DNA of 64,000 nt from Mycobacterium sp. SVM_VP21 (GCA_024758765.1 CP101406.1:2852001-2916000); one strand, 5' to 3'. Shown: positions 17,525-28,060, counted from the first letter of the stretch. Notes: generated by a model from the letters alone, not told the origin. Numbers and translations: made by a program.

Positions 17525-19567
17525 ATGACTAGGGCAGCCGATGTCAGAAGGCCGCAGCCGCGGCGGATATTTCGTGACCGCAGCGAGGCCGGCCGGGTTC
17601 TGGCGGGGCTGCTCGATGCATACCGGGGCCGCGACGATGTGATCGTTCTCGGTTTGGCGCGCGGCGGGATCCCGGTCGCCTGGGAAGTCGCGGCTGCGCT
17701 GCAAGTACCGCTGGACGCCTTCATCGTGCGGAAACTCGGTGCGCCCGGACATGAAGAGTTCGCCGTGGGAGCGTTGGCCAGCGGGGGACGTGTGGTGGTC
17801 AATGACGATATGGTGCGCGGACTGCGGATCACCCCCCAGCAACTGCGCGACATCGCCGACCGCGAGGCCGGGGAGCTGGTCCGCCGTGAATCGGCCTATC
17901 GCGGGGATCGCCCGCCTCTCGACGTTGCCGGCCGTACGGTGATCCTCGTCGATGACGGGTTAGCCACCGGCGCAAGCATGTTCGCGGCGGTTCAGGCTCT
18001 GCGCGATGCCGAGCCGGCCCAGCTCGTGATCGCCGTTCCGGCGGCCCCCGAATCGACCTGCCGGGAGTTCGCCGGACTGGTCGACGACGTGGTCTGTGCC
18101 ACGATGCCCACTCCCTTTCTTGCGGTCGGCGAATCATTTTGGGACTTCACGCAGGTCACCGATGACGAGGTTTGTCGGTTGCTCTCCGCCCCAACGGGTC
18201 GGCCTCAGGTCGGCAGGAGGACGGAGCCGGCGGCGGAGATGGTCCTGCGCACAGTTGTCGATGCCCCGGGTGGGGTCCCGCCACGGACCGCGCTGGAGGA
18301 GCTGATCGGCGATGCCCGGATCGTCTTGATCGGCGAAAGTTCGCACGGCACCAGGGAATTCTACGAAGCGCGCGCCGAGATAACGAAGTGGCTGATCACC
18401 GAGAAGGGATTCTGCGCAATTGCTGCTGAGGCCGACTGGCCGGACGCCTACCGGGTGAACCGCTATGTTCGTGGTCTTGGCGAAGACACGACGGCCGACG
18501 AAGCTCTGAGCGGATTCGAGCGCTTCCCTGCCTGGATGTGGCGCAACGTGGTGGTGCGTGACTTTGTGGACTGGCTCTACGCATATAACCGCGACCGCCG
18601 ATCGCTTGGCGAATATCAGACGGGTTTCTACGGCCTGGACCTGTACAGCCTGCACCGCTCCATCCAGGAAGTGGTCAACTATCTCGACAAGGTCGACCCG
18701 GTCGCGGCGGCGCGAGCCCGGCTGCGTTACGGGTGCTTCGACCATGCCTCCGCGGACGACGGCCAGGCCTATGGATACGGTGCGGCGTTCGGTGCCGGCC
18801 CCTCGTGCGAACGCGAAGCCGTCGCCCAGCTGGTCGACTTGCAGCGCGGCGCGCTCAATTATGCGCGGCTGGACGGTCAGGTAGCCGAGGACGAGCTGTT
18901 CTACGCCCTGCAGAACGCGCAGACGGTCCGCAACGCTGAGGAGTACTACCGCACGATGTTCAGCGGACGGGTCTCTTCGTGGAACCTACGAGACCGGCAT
19001 ATGGCGCAGACGCTGGATGCGTTGGTGGCGCATCTGGACGGTGATCGCGACGCGGCCTCGCCGGCACGGATCGTGGTGTGGGCACACAACTCACACGTGG
19101 GCGACGCCAGAGCGACAGAGATGGGAGGAGACGGTCAGCTCACACTCGGTCAACTCGTTCGTGAGCGTCATGACGACCAGGTACGCCTTATCGGGTTCAG
19201 CACGTACAGCGGTACTGTCACCGCTGCCAGCGAGTGGGGTGGGACGGCTGAGCGGAAGGTAGTTCGTCCTGCCTTGCGTGGCAGCATCGAAGATCTCTTC
19301 CACACCACGGGTAAGCCGGACTTCTTCGCTCCGATGCCCACTACGTCTTCGGGCACCGACCCACTGGAGGCGGTGCGTCTGGGACGCGCCATCGGTGTGA
19401 TCTATCAGCCAGCGACCGAGCGGCAAAGTCACTATTTCCACGTCCGTCCGGCTGATCAGTTTGATGCGATCATCCACATCGACAAGACCTGTGCGCTGGA
19501 GCCTCTGGAGGTGACGAGCCTGTGGATCGCCGGCCAGACCCCGGAGACCTATCCGAGCGGTCTGTAA
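17525..19567 (+). CDS. Phosphoribosyltransferase - erythromycin esterase-like fusion (Rv2030c type)
   Basis: 680 residues, matching the roughly 681 of Rv2030c. Residues about 10-215 are a type I phosphoribosyltransferase domain with [15 protein letters not shown] and the PRPP-binding loop [14 protein letters not shown]. Residues about 240-675 are an erythromycin-esterase-like domain with [45 protein letters not shown] and [16 protein letters not shown]. The true substrates are unknown. In M. tuberculosis the gene follows hspX and precedes pfkB in the DosR regulon; here it lies between relics of exactly those two genes. Confidence 0.9.
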   Translation: MTRAADVRRPQPRRIFRDRSEAGRVLAGLLDAYRGRDDVIVLGLARGGIPVAWEVAAALQVPLDAFIVRKLGAPGHEEFAVGALASGGRVVVNDDMVRGLRITPQQLRDIADREAGELVRRESAYRGDRPPLDVAGRTVILVDDGLATGASMFAAVQALRDAEPAQLVIAVPAAPESTCREFAGLVDDVVCATMPTPFLAVGESFWDFTQVTDDEVCRLLSAPTGRPQVGRRTEPAAEMVLRTVVDAPGGVPPRTALEELIGDARIVLIGESSHGTREFYEARAEITKWLITEKGFCAIAAEADWPDAYRVNRYVRGLGEDTTADEALSGFERFPAWMWRNVVVRDFVDWLYAYNRDRRSLGEYQTGFYGLDLYSLHRSIQEVVNYLDKVDPVAAARARLRYGCFDHASADDGQAYGYGAAFGAGPSCEREAVAQLVDLQRGALNYARLDGQVAEDELFYALQNAQTVRNAEEYYRTMFSGRVSSWNLRDRHMAQTLDALVAHLDGDRDAASPARIVVWAHNSHVGDARATEMGGDGQLTLGQLVRERHDDQVRLIGFSTYSGTVTAASEWGGTAERKVVRPALRGSIEDLFHTTGKPDFFAPMPTTSSGTDPLEAVRLGRAIGVIYQPATERQSHYFHVRPADQFDAIIHIDKTCALEPLEVTSLWIAGQTPETYPSGL

Positions 19568-19885
19568 CTGACGACGACGGGCGGAGCCGATGGACATGAA
19601 GATTCCCGGCCGACCCCACAGTTGGGGCCATGTGGATCGTCACGTCGGCGATGAACCCCGCACTCGATGTCACTTCTATCAGCGGGTCGCCGACATGTGT
19701 CCGCAGTCGGCCGTACCGCTGATCCCTGACAGCAACCTCCCCGCACAAGCTGCCCAATCTTCTGATGGCAGCTAGCCAGTAGCCGACACGGCTGGGGTAT
19801 CGCCTATTGGCCGCGGTTGTGCCAGCATGTTGCTGGACGGACCTGGGCCGGTAGGGCCGCACGGTCTGTTCGCTCCGCGGAAAGA
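19568..19885. other. Intergenic region holding the pfkB relic
   Basis: About 318 bp. The only recognisable content is the pfkB relic (19630-19730). A small hairpin CCAGCA-TGT-TGCTGG lies near 19821-19835. No convincing DosR box was found before the sensor kinase. Confidence 0.5.
19630..19730 (+). pseudogene. pfkB: pfkB (6-phosphofructokinase II) relic with internal deletion
   Basis: Frame 1 from the ATG at 19630 encodes WIVTSAMNPALDVTS, the conserved PfkB start (IITLTMNPALDITTS in Rv2029c as I recall). At about 19674 homology switches to another frame encoding YQRVADMCPQSAVPLIPD, matching YYQRVADICRRSSTPLILD of Rv2029c, which lies about 140 residues further on. Everything between is deleted, as is the C-terminal half with the ATP site. 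It sits directly after the Rv2030c-type gene, the same neighbour as in M. tuberculosis. Confidence 0.78.
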
Positions 19886-21607
19886 ATGGGTCGGATGGAC
19901 GGCGGGGACAGCGAGTCGGCGTTCAGCGGTCTCGGAGATCGGGCGCTGATCGATCGAATGCATCGTCAGCTTGACGAGCTCGCCATCACACGCGATCGGA
20001 TGGAGCAGCTGCTCACGGTCATTGTCGAGATCGGCTCCGACCTTCACCTGAACACGACCCTTCATCGGATCATCGTTGCGGCGATGAAGCTGACCTCGGC
20101 CCGGTACGGCGCCCTGGCTATCCGCGGCCCGGAGGGCAATTTGATCGAGTTCATTCACGCCGGCTTCGACGAGGAGACGGTTCGCCGGATCGGACACCTG
20201 CCGGTCGGAAAGGGCGTCTTGGATGTCTCGCTCGTCGAGGACCACCCGCTGCGCCTTGCTGATCTGACTGCGCACCCCGCGGCGGTCGGCTTTCCCGCAC
20301 ATCATCCCCCGATGCATGCGCTGCTCAGCGTTCCCCTGGTGACTCAGGGCGTGCTGTTCGGCAATCTCTATCTGACTCATGAGCAGCCGGGCCACATGTT
20401 CGCTGAATCGGACGAAAGGGTTGCCGGCGCCTTGGCGACCGCGGCTGCGGTCGCCGTCGATAACGCCCGAATGGTGGAACACCTGCGTGCCTCGGCTCAG
20501 TGGATAGAGGCGGGCCGTGATATCACCACCGCGCTCCTTTCCGACTCGGCTCTGCCCGCGAAGCCGCTGCAGGTGGTAGCCGAGCGGGTGTGCGACCTTG
20601 CGGCGGCAGAGCAGGCGATTGTGGTGGTACCGGCCGACGCGAGCGTCCCCACCGCCGACATTGAGGCTCTGACTGTCGCCGCGGCCGCGGGCCGAAACGC
20701 CGCGGAGGTAATCCATCAGCAGATTCCGGTGGATGGCTCCACCACCGGCAGCGTCTTCCGCTCCGGGACCCCGCTGATCACCGAGGCCTTCCACATCCCG
20801 ATTCCGGGTTTCACCGATGTCGGTCAGCGGCCAGCCGTCGTGGTGGCACTGCACGCCAACGGTGAGACGCTCGGAGTCCTGGCGATAGCCCGCAACGAGC
20901 ATCAGCCGGCCTTCGATGAGGCGGACCTGGATCTGGTGTATGACTTTGCCCGCCGGGCTGCCGTCGCCCTGATGGTGGTGCGGGGGCGTGCCTCAGCACG
21001 CGAACGCGATATCTTGGCCGACCGCGAACGAATCGCCCATGACTTGCACGATCACGTCATACAGCAGTTGTTCGCGGCCGGACTTGATCTACAGGGCACC
21101 CTAACCTTGACGCATTCTCCCGAGGTCACCGCCCGGCTGGACGGCACGATTGACGACCTGCAAAGCATCATCGCCGAGATCCGTACCACGATCTTCCGGC
21201 TCAAATCTCGGCAGGCTCTTGATGGGGGCTTTCGGAAGCGAGTCCAGGAAGGAGTTGCGCGGTTGACCGAGAATCGCGACATCGTCACGACCGTTCAGGT
21301 CCAGGGGCCGATGATGCTCGTCGACGCCGAACTCGCCGAACATGCGGAGGCAGTGATCATGGAAGCCGTCAGCAACGTCTGCCGTCACTCCGGTGCATCC
21401 CAGGTTCGCGTCGAGATTAGCGCGACCGATCGACTGAGCGTCGTCGTCACCGATAACGGTCATGGGATTCCCCCCGACAACCAACGCCGCAGCGGCCTGG
21501 CGAACATGACGAGCCGAGCGCAGCTCGTGGGCGGTTCTTGTGAGATCACCTCGCAGCGTGACGGCGGCACCCGGGTGTGCTGGAGCGCTCCGCTGGTTGG
21601 CAGTTAG
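19886..21607 (+). CDS. devS: DevS/DosT-type sensor histidine kinase (GAF-GAF-HisKA_3-HATPase)
   Basis: 573 residues from the ATG at 19886. GAF-A spans about residues 45-190 and keeps the segment AHPAAVGFPAHHPPM, whose second His of the HH pair (H140) aligns with the heme-ligand His of DevS/DosT, so gas sensing through heme is likely. GAF-B follows (about 210-370). The phosphoacceptor region is RERIAHDLHDHVIQQLFAAG and the ATPase has VSNVCRHSGASQ, VTDNGHGIP and GLANMTSRA. It is cytosolic and should phosphorylate the DevR regulator encoded 10 kb away on the other strand. Not adjacent to devR, unlike devR-devS of M. tuberculosis. Confidence 0.92.
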   Translation: MGRMDGGDSESAFSGLGDRALIDRMHRQLDELAITRDRMEQLLTVIVEIGSDLHLNTTLHRIIVAAMKLTSARYGALAIRGPEGNLIEFIHAGFDEETVRRIGHLPVGKGVLDVSLVEDHPLRLADLTAHPAAVGFPAHHPPMHALLSVPLVTQGVLFGNLYLTHEQPGHMFAESDERVAGALATAAAVAVDNARMVEHLRASAQWIEAGRDITTALLSDSALPAKPLQVVAERVCDLAAAEQAIVVVPADASVPTADIEALTVAAAAGRNAAEVIHQQIPVDGSTTGSVFRSGTPLITEAFHIPIPGFTDVGQRPAVVVALHANGETLGVLAIARNEHQPAFDEADLDLVYDFARRAAVALMVVRGRASARERDILADRERIAHDLHDHVIQQLFAAGLDLQGTLTLTHSPEVTARLDGTIDDLQSIIAEIRTTIFRLKSRQALDGGFRKRVQEGVARLTENRDIVTTVQVQGPMMLVDAELAEHAEAVIMEAVSNVCRHSGASQVRVEISATDRLSVVVTDNGHGIPPDNQRRSGLANMTSRAQLVGGSCEITSQRDGGTRVCWSAPLVGS

Positions 21608-21888
21608 CGGGCGCCGTGTCGTTGTGGCGCGGCGGGGTACATCGACGAACCGGCGCGCAGCATCGTATCGACTTCGCACAGGACTGTCTCGGCGTGCTCC
21701 AGCTCCAGATCGGGAGCTGCTACGGATGCGCCTGCGGCGCTGTCGTGCCCCGGTGAGGGCCGTTGGCCCCGCCAATCGGTGGCGATGGTCCTTCGCGGGG
21801 AGGCCGAGCGGTTGGTGACCTAAGGCCACCAGCATTGCGGCCCTTAGACCGCTTCCTGACCCGCACGCGCTGGCCGACACTCGAAACC
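21608..21888. other. Leader region of the Rv2004c-type gene and ppsA
   Basis: About 280 bp with no gene. It contains the DosR-like site at 21757-21770 and an imperfect inverted repeat CTAAGGCC/GGCCCTTAG at about 21820-21848. Confidence 0.5.
21757..21770 (-). promoter_or_regulatory. DosR/DevR-box-like site upstream of Rv2004c-type gene and ppsA
   Basis: The minus strand reads GGGGCCAACGGCCC, identical to the acg site (GGGACCAACGGCCC) at 13 of 14 bases. It is about 119-132 bp before the ATG at 21889. Confidence 0.62.
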
Positions 21889-23430
21889 ATGGAGCCTGCG
21901 TCACCCGCCGAAGAAGTAGTGCAGGAAGCGACGGCAGTGCCTTACGTTGAAGCTCACGAAACGCATTCCGGGGTGGTCGTCTTGGTCGGCGACCGAGCCT
22001 TCAAGGCCAAGAAGCCGGTGCACACCGACTTCCTCGACTTCCGGACGGTCGAGCAGCGGGAGGCGGCCTGCGCACGAGAGGTGGAGCTCAACCGCCGGCT
22101 TGCCCCCGAGAGCTATTTGGGGGTCGCACACCTGCACGGCCCCGCTGGCGGAGTCGGCGAACCCATCATTGTGATGCGGCGCTATCACGACGACCAGCGG
22201 CTTGCCTCGATGGTCAAGCGCGGCGAATCCGTTGAGTACGTGCTCGACAGCATCGCTGCCCGGTTGGTCGACTTTCACGACCGAGCCGAACGCAGCCGAC
22301 GAATCAGCTTGCAGGGCAAACCCGGGGCGATCTACCAACGGTGGATGGACAACTTCCCCACATTGCAGCGTCACGCCGACGACGCTGTGTCATCGGCATC
22401 TGTGCGGCGTGTTCAGGACCTTGCCGCGGAATACCTTGCCGGCCGAACGTGCCTGTTCACCCAGCGCGTGGAAGCGGGCTGCATTGTCGACGGCCATGCC
22501 GACCTGCTCGCCGATGACATCTTCTGGGTCGACGACCGACCCGTCCTGCTCGACTGCCTGGAGTTCAGCGACGAATTGCGCTATCTGGATCGCATCGACG
22601 ACGTGGCCTTTCTGGCGATGGACCTGGAGTTCCTGGGGCGCAAGGACCTTGGTGACTATTTTCTGGATCGCTACGTGGCCCGGTCGGGTGACAGCGCGCC
22701 GTTATCCCTGATTGGCTTCTATATCGCCTATCGCGCTGTGGTGCGAGCGAAAGTCGACTGCGTACGGCTGTCGCAGGGCAAGCCGGGTGCCGATGCGGCC
22801 GCGGCTCAACACCTGGCTATCGCTGAGCGTCACCTGGAGGACGGCGCGGTTCGGCTGGCCCTAGTCGGTGGCGGTCCCGGGACCGGCAAGTCGACCCTGG
22901 CCAGAATGGTCGCCGAAAGAGTCGGGGCCTTAGTGGTTTCCACCGACGACGTGCGCCAGGAACTGCGCAAGTCGGGCCGCCTCGGCGGAGAACCGGGCAG
23001 CCTCGATGCGGGGCTCTACGCTCCGGCCAACGTCACCGCTGTTTACGAGGAGATCCTGCGTCGGGCGGGCCAGCACTTGGCTGCCGGTCAGTCGGTCATC
23101 TTGGACGGGACATGGCGCGACGCGCAGTTCCGAGCATTGGCCCGCCGGCTGGCCAGCGACAAGCATGCGCCGATCACCGAGATCCATTGTGTGCTACCGG
23201 CTGATGTCGCCGCCGAACGAATCAAAAGCAGGGCGCCGGGCAACTCTGATGCGACACCGCAGATCGGTGCTGCGTTAGCCGCTCGAGACTTCCAATGGGA
23301 TAGCGCTCACCGAATCGACACGGCGCAGCCACTCGAGCGATGTGGCCAGGAAGTTCAACAGTTGTGGCGTGCTGCGATCGATCCGCCGTACCGGTCTCAT
23401 GGCGAGAAGGGAATCGGACATGTCAACTAA
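21889..23430 (+). CDS. Rv2004c-type protein: phosphotransferase-like domain fused to P-loop kinase
   Basis: 513 residues from the ATG at 21889. The N-terminal 330 residues resemble aminoglycoside phosphotransferase folds, with [18 protein letters not shown] and [20 protein letters not shown] followed by [16 protein letters not shown]. The C-terminal 180 residues carry a Walker [14 protein letters not shown] and an AAA_33-type kinase domain. M. tuberculosis Rv2004c (about 498 residues) is DosR-regulated with the same architecture. The stop at 23430 overlaps the ppsA start by 11 bp, indicating translational coupling. Substrate unknown. Confidence 0.88.
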   Translation: MEPASPAEEVVQEATAVPYVEAHETHSGVVVLVGDRAFKAKKPVHTDFLDFRTVEQREAACAREVELNRRLAPESYLGVAHLHGPAGGVGEPIIVMRRYHDDQRLASMVKRGESVEYVLDSIAARLVDFHDRAERSRRISLQGKPGAIYQRWMDNFPTLQRHADDAVSSASVRRVQDLAAEYLAGRTCLFTQRVEAGCIVDGHADLLADDIFWVDDRPVLLDCLEFSDELRYLDRIDDVAFLAMDLEFLGRKDLGDYFLDRYVARSGDSAPLSLIGFYIAYRAVVRAKVDCVRLSQGKPGADAAAAQHLAIAERHLEDGAVRLALVGGGPGTGKSTLARMVAERVGALVVSTDDVRQELRKSGRLGGEPGSLDAGLYAPANVTAVYEEILRRAGQHLAAGQSVILDGTWRDAQFRALARRLASDKHAPITEIHCVLPADVAAERIKSRAPGNSDATPQIGAALAARDFQWDSAHRIDTAQPLERCGQEVQQLWRAAIDPPYRSHGEKGIGHVN

Positions 23431-25702
23431 ACGCGATGCGCCCGCTCACGTTCGGGATTTCTCGACCCTGAGCTTGGCCGACGCGGAGGAGGCTGGGGGA
23501 AAGGGCGCTAACCTGGGCGAACTGGTCACTGCGGGACTCCCAGTCCCGCCAGGATTTGTGCTGCTGCGCAGCGGGTATCTGACCTCGCTGCACGCCGGGG
23601 GAGTCGATAGCGAAGTGGCTGCGTTGCACCGCGAAGCGTTGAAGCAGGTCGACGACAGCGCTCGGCTGGCCGAGCTGTGTCGAAGGATGCAGCATCTGGT
23701 TGCCAAGGCCGGTATCGCAGAACCGGTTCGGGACCAACTCTTGGATGCTTACCATCGACTTGGTTCGCACTGCGTTGTGGCAGTGCGGTCTTCGGCCACT
23801 GGCGAAGACGGCCGTGACGCGTCGTTCGCCGGAATGAACCAGACGGTGACCAATGTGGCCGGCGACGACGCGGTAATCGATGCGGTCAAGCGATGTTGGG
23901 CATCGCTATTCACCCCGCGAGTGGTCACCTACCGGGCCAGTCGTGGGTTCGATGCGCAGCCTGCGATGGCCGTGGTGGTGCAGCAGATGATTGCTGCTGA
24001 GCAGTCCGGGGTCGCCTTCACCAACAACCCCGGTACCGGGGAACCGGGCCAGGTCGTGGTTGAGGCCGCTGTCGGCCAAGGAGAAGTTGTCGTCGCGGGA
24101 AAGGTGCAGCCCGACACCTATGTCGTTGACAAGCAGTCTCTGGAGGTTCTCGGCATCAAAATCGGCTATCAGGCGTTCAAGATCGAGCGCGGCCCCGATG
24201 GACGCGACGCGGTCGTGGAGTTGGAGCCGGTCCAAGCCGAAGCACGTGTCCTAGACGATACTGCGTTGCGGCGCATCACCGAACTGGCAGTCAGTGTCGA
24301 GGCGCATAACGGGTGCCCGCAGGATGTCGAGTGGGCGATCGCCTCGGGAACGGTGTGGTTGGTGCAGGCCAGACCGATCACCACGCTCGGCGTTGAGCCC
24401 AACGGCGGCGCGGAGGACACGGGTGTCCTGCTGCGTGGTCTGCCCGCCGCGCCGGGATCGGCGTTCGGCAGAGTGCGTATTCTTCATAGCCCGCAGCAGG
24501 GGAATCGCTTGGTGGACGGCGAGATTCTGGTTGCCCCGATGACCAACCCCGACTGGCTGCCGACCCTGCGCCGCGCGTCGGCATTGGTGACTGAGACCGG
24601 TGGGATGACCTGTCATGCCGCTATCGTGGCGCGCGAACTTGGTGTCCCATGTGTGGTGGGCACCGGTCGGGCCACCACGGCCCTTCACGATGGCCAGACA
24701 GTGATGGTCAACGGGACTCAGGGGGTTGTCGCCGCAGGTGGGCCGGCAACCGTGCGGGTGACGCCTTCCCCTCCTGCCTCTCGGGCCGCCGTCGAGACGA
24801 CCGGCACGAAGATCTATGTCAACTTGGCCATGGCCGACACCGCCGAGGCTGTCGCCACCGAAGACGTCGACGGGGTGGGCTTATTGCGGGCTGAATTCAT
24901 GCTGACCGAAGCGCTTTCCGGTCGCCATCCCCGTGACCTGATCGCACATGGGGAACAGAACACCGTGGTCGACGCCATGGTCGCATCTCTGGCCAAGATC
25001 GCGTCGGCATTCGGCACTCGCCCGGTCATCTATCGCACCACCGACTTTCGTAGCAACGAGTTCCGAGGGCTGCGCGGTGGCGAAGCCTACGAGCCGGTCG
25101 AGCACAACCCGATGATCGGGTATCGGGGCTGTTTTCGCTATGTGCGTGAGCCTGATGTATTCGCGCTGGAACTCGAAGCGTTGGCCCGCGTACGGGAACG
25201 GCATCCCAACGTGCATCTGATGCTTCCGTTTGTGCGGACTCGATGGGAACTGGAAGCCTGTCTGACGCTTGTCGATGCCAGTCCTCTGGGTTCGCAACGC
25301 GGCTTGCACCGCTGGGTGATGGCCGAGGTGCCGTCGGTGGTCTACTGGCTTCCGGAGTACGTCGGCCTGGGCATTGATGGCGTGTCGATCGGCAGCAACG
25401 ACCTGACGCAATTGATACTCGGGGTCGACCGCGATTCAGACATCTGCGCCGAACTGTTCGATGCCGCCGATCCAGCTGTGCTCGAAGCGATCTCGCGGAT
25501 TATCGAAGTGTCCCGCATGCACGGCATCACCTCGTCGCTGTGTGGCCAGGCGCCATCGACCGACCCTGCTTTCGCCGAGCATCTGGTCCGAATGGGAATC
25601 ACCTCGGTGTCGGTCAACCCGGATGCGGTTCAGGCGACCCGGCGGGCAATCGCGACCGCGGAACGGCGGCTGTTGCTGGAGGCTGCGCTGGCTCGGAGCT
25701 AG
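23420..25702 (+). CDS. ppsA: Phosphoenolpyruvate synthase (pyruvate, water dikinase)
   Basis: 760 residues from [19 protein letters not shown], with a GAGAAGG-type ribosome site. The ATP-grasp N-terminal domain has [28 protein letters not shown] and NNPGTGEPG. The swivelling phosphohistidine domain has [24 protein letters not shown] with the catalytic His. The C-terminal PEP/pyruvate barrel has [20 protein letters not shown] and the active-site Cys in SLCGQAPS. It converts pyruvate plus ATP to PEP, AMP and phosphate, supporting gluconeogenesis. Coupled to the Rv2004c-type gene behind a DosR-like box, so probably induced in dormancy. Confidence 0.93.
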   Translation: MSTKRDAPAHVRDFSTLSLADAEEAGGKGANLGELVTAGLPVPPGFVLLRSGYLTSLHAGGVDSEVAALHREALKQVDDSARLAELCRRMQHLVAKAGIAEPVRDQLLDAYHRLGSHCVVAVRSSATGEDGRDASFAGMNQTVTNVAGDDAVIDAVKRCWASLFTPRVVTYRASRGFDAQPAMAVVVQQMIAAEQSGVAFTNNPGTGEPGQVVVEAAVGQGEVVVAGKVQPDTYVVDKQSLEVLGIKIGYQAFKIERGPDGRDAVVELEPVQAEARVLDDTALRRITELAVSVEAHNGCPQDVEWAIASGTVWLVQARPITTLGVEPNGGAEDTGVLLRGLPAAPGSAFGRVRILHSPQQGNRLVDGEILVAPMTNPDWLPTLRRASALVTETGGMTCHAAIVARELGVPCVVGTGRATTALHDGQTVMVNGTQGVVAAGGPATVRVTPSPPASRAAVETTGTKIYVNLAMADTAEAVATEDVDGVGLLRAEFMLTEALSGRHPRDLIAHGEQNTVVDAMVASLAKIASAFGTRPVIYRTTDFRSNEFRGLRGGEAYEPVEHNPMIGYRGCFRYVREPDVFALELEALARVRERHPNVHLMLPFVRTRWELEACLTLVDASPLGSQRGLHRWVMAEVPSVVYWLPEYVGLGIDGVSIGSNDLTQLILGVDRDSDICAELFDAADPAVLEAISRIIEVSRMHGITSSLCGQAPSTDPAFAEHLVRMGITSVSVNPDAVQATRRAIATAERRLLLEAALARS

Positions 25703-25730
25703 AACACTGACGCTCGTGTGGCGCGGGCGC

Positions 25731-26216
25731 TCAGATGCCGATGTCGTCTACGTGCGCGGCGGGCTCCCCGCCAGCCGCGGTGAACGCGGTAAGGGCATGG
25801 ACCAGCCCGCGGCGCTCCTTTGTCGGCAACGTCTCCACGATGCGGGCGATTGCGGCACGTCGCTGGGCGGTGACCTCGCGTACGACATCGCGCCCGCGTG
25901 GTGTCAGGTCGGCGACCAGTTCGCGTCGTGACGTGGGGTGCGGCAGTCGGTCGATTAGCCCCGCGCCGACGAGTCGGTCGACCATTCGCCCGGTCGTCGA
26001 GGGCTGGACACCGAGCAGGCTTGCAAGCGTTGCCAGGTTCATTGCACCGCGGTTGGAGAGGATCACCAGTGTCCGGAACTGGGGGATCGTGATGGTCTCG
26101 TCGACTTGGCCGATTGAGTGTGCCGAGATGGCCACCAACAGTCGCGAGGCGGTCAGCAGGGCATCGGTGATCGCATCGACGGATTCGTCGTTTTCCGCCA
26201 CGTCGGCCATGGCCAT
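25731..26216 (-). CDS. MarR-family transcriptional regulator
   Basis: 161 residues from the ATG at 26216, chosen for an AGGAA ribosome site. The winged helix runs from TITIPQFRTLVILSNRG through LATLASLLGVQPSTTGRMVDRLV to the wing DRLPHPTSRRELVADLTPRG. It resembles Rv1404 of M. tuberculosis, which sits near fmt beside methyltransferase genes; here it is about 15 kb away. Upstream, direct repeats CTATTGTT (26273 and 26283 regions) may be its operator. Ligand and targets unknown. Confidence 0.87.
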   Translation of the reverse strand: MAMADVAENDESVDAITDALLTASRLLVAISAHSIGQVDETITIPQFRTLVILSNRGAMNLATLASLLGVQPSTTGRMVDRLVGAGLIDRLPHPTSRRELVADLTPRGRDVVREVTAQRRAAIARIVETLPTKERRGLVHALTAFTAAGGEPAAHVDDIGI

Positions 26217-26368
26217 CGGCGTTTCCTCGGTTCGGGCTCGTCGGCAGGACACATTCGGTGAGTAAGAACTATTGTTACACAGCGCTATTGTTGCAGTAAG
26301 CAGCACCGGTAGGAGCCGGGTAGGCCACCGCCGCGGCGCGAGTTCCGCGACGATCTCGTTGTCCCCGA

Positions 26369-28060
26369 CTAGGCCATGTAGTCGAGTGACATCGGCGACT
26401 CCGCATGATTCAGCACATGGTCAGACCGCTTGTCGGTGGACACGCACAGCGAGCAGACATGGGCGTCGTGGGTCTCGCAGGCGAGCATGTCGGGCCGTTC
26501 GTACTCATGCCGGCAAACGTGACAGGTCATCAGTTCGGCGGTCGGGTTGCCGTGCCCGTCGTACATCGGCAGATCGATGCCGTCGTGTGTGCGCCGCAGG
26601 TAATACTTCCCGTTGGTCGCCAACGCCAAGATGGGAGGCATCACCAGTGCTATCGCGATCGCTACCAGCGGCGAATACGGCCGCAGCGTCGCCCCCAGGC
26701 CTCCGAAGAACGCGATGATCGACGTCGTTGCCGCCAGCAGCATCGATCCGAACCCGACGGGGTTGACGGCATACAACATGCCACGCCGGAACTCGGGGGC
26801 CTTCGGCGACAATTTGAGTAGGTACTTGTTGAAGACGATGTCGGACGCCACCGCCACGATCCAGGCCATCCCGCAATTGGCATAGAACCCAAGAATCGTG
26901 TTGAGGACGTCAAACATGTTGGCTTCCATCAGGGCTAACGCGATGGCCAGGTTCACCCCGAGGAACACCACCCTTCCGGGGTAATGCTTGGTGACACGCG
27001 TGTAGGAATTCGTCCAGGCCAGTGAGCCCGAGTAAGCATTGGTCACATTGATCTTGACCTGACTCAGAACGACGAGAAGGACAGCCAGCGTCAAGGCCAG
27101 CCAGCCCGGCATGAAGTTTCGATAGATCTTCTCGAACTGGTGGACCGGCTGGTTGGCGATCGTTGTGGCGCCGGGCACGTTGGAGATCAGGTAGACCGCG
27201 AGAAACAACCCGATCACCTGTTTGAGGGCACCGAACACAACCCAACCAGGCCCGGCAAGAACCGTCCAGGTCCACCACGTGCGGGCATTGGCCGGCGTCC
27301 GCGGCGGCATGAAGCGCAGGTAGTCGATCTGCTCGGCGATCTGGGCGATCAGCGACAAACAGACGCCCGCAGCCAACAGGATCGAACCGATATTCACTGT
27401 GCCGGTGCCGTTTTCGCCGGCGTAGGCCAAGAATTCCCCGATTGATTCCGGATGGCTAAGAAGTAGATAGCCGAATGGTGCCACCATCAGAATCAGCCAG
27501 ATCGGGGTTGTCCACAGTTGCAACTGCGACAGGACCTTCATGCCGTAGATGACCAGCGGGAAGATGATCAAGGTCGAGCAGGCGTAGCCCAGCCACAGCG
27601 GGACGCCGAGTCCGAGATTGAGTCCTTGCGCCATGATCGAGCCTTCGAGCGCAAAGAAGATGAACGTGAACGTTGCAAAAATCACGTTGCTCACCACCGA
27701 CCCGTAATAACCGAATCCGCTGCCGCGCGTGATCAGATCCAGATCGATGTTGTACCGGGCCGCGTAGTAGGCCAGGGGCAACCCCGTTGCGAAGACCACC
27801 AACGCGAAGATGAAGATGCCCCAAAGGGCGTTCGCGGTGCCCCAGCTGATCCCGATGTTCGCGCCGATGGCGAAATCCGCCAGGTAGGCGATTCCGCCGA
27901 GGGCCGAGATTCCCACGACGGGTGCGGACCACTTCCGGTAGCTGCGCGGTGCAAAGCGCAGGGTGTAGTCCTCCAGGGTCTCCTTGCCGGCCTCGATTCG
28001 GCCGAGGTCGGGTTTGGTCCTCGTTGTGCTGTCGATGCCTGCCTGATCGCTTGTCACCAT
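26369..28060 (-). CDS. NCS1-family permease with cysteine-rich C-terminal tail
   Basis: 563 residues. About twelve membrane helices with the NCS1 (cytosine/uracil/allantoin permease) N-terminus LEDYTLRFAPRSYRKWSAPVVG and GSGFGYYGSVVSNVIFATFTF. The last 50 residues are soluble and contain CHVC, a central Cys, HVC and SLC, a likely zinc-binding module (about residues 511-540), unusual for a transporter. Substrate could be a nucleobase, allantoin or another urea-yielding compound; the nearby urea carboxylase operon supports this but is not co-transcribed with it (inference). Separated from that operon by two PPE genes. Confidence 0.87.
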   Translation of the reverse strand: MVTSDQAGIDSTTRTKPDLGRIEAGKETLEDYTLRFAPRSYRKWSAPVVGISALGGIAYLADFAIGANIGISWGTANALWGIFIFALVVFATGLPLAYYAARYNIDLDLITRGSGFGYYGSVVSNVIFATFTFIFFALEGSIMAQGLNLGLGVPLWLGYACSTLIIFPLVIYGMKVLSQLQLWTTPIWLILMVAPFGYLLLSHPESIGEFLAYAGENGTGTVNIGSILLAAGVCLSLIAQIAEQIDYLRFMPPRTPANARTWWTWTVLAGPGWVVFGALKQVIGLFLAVYLISNVPGATTIANQPVHQFEKIYRNFMPGWLALTLAVLLVVLSQVKINVTNAYSGSLAWTNSYTRVTKHYPGRVVFLGVNLAIALALMEANMFDVLNTILGFYANCGMAWIVAVASDIVFNKYLLKLSPKAPEFRRGMLYAVNPVGFGSMLLAATTSIIAFFGGLGATLRPYSPLVAIAIALVMPPILALATNGKYYLRRTHDGIDLPMYDGHGNPTAELMTCHVCRHEYERPDMLACETHDAHVCSLCVSTDKRSDHVLNHAESPMSLDYMA

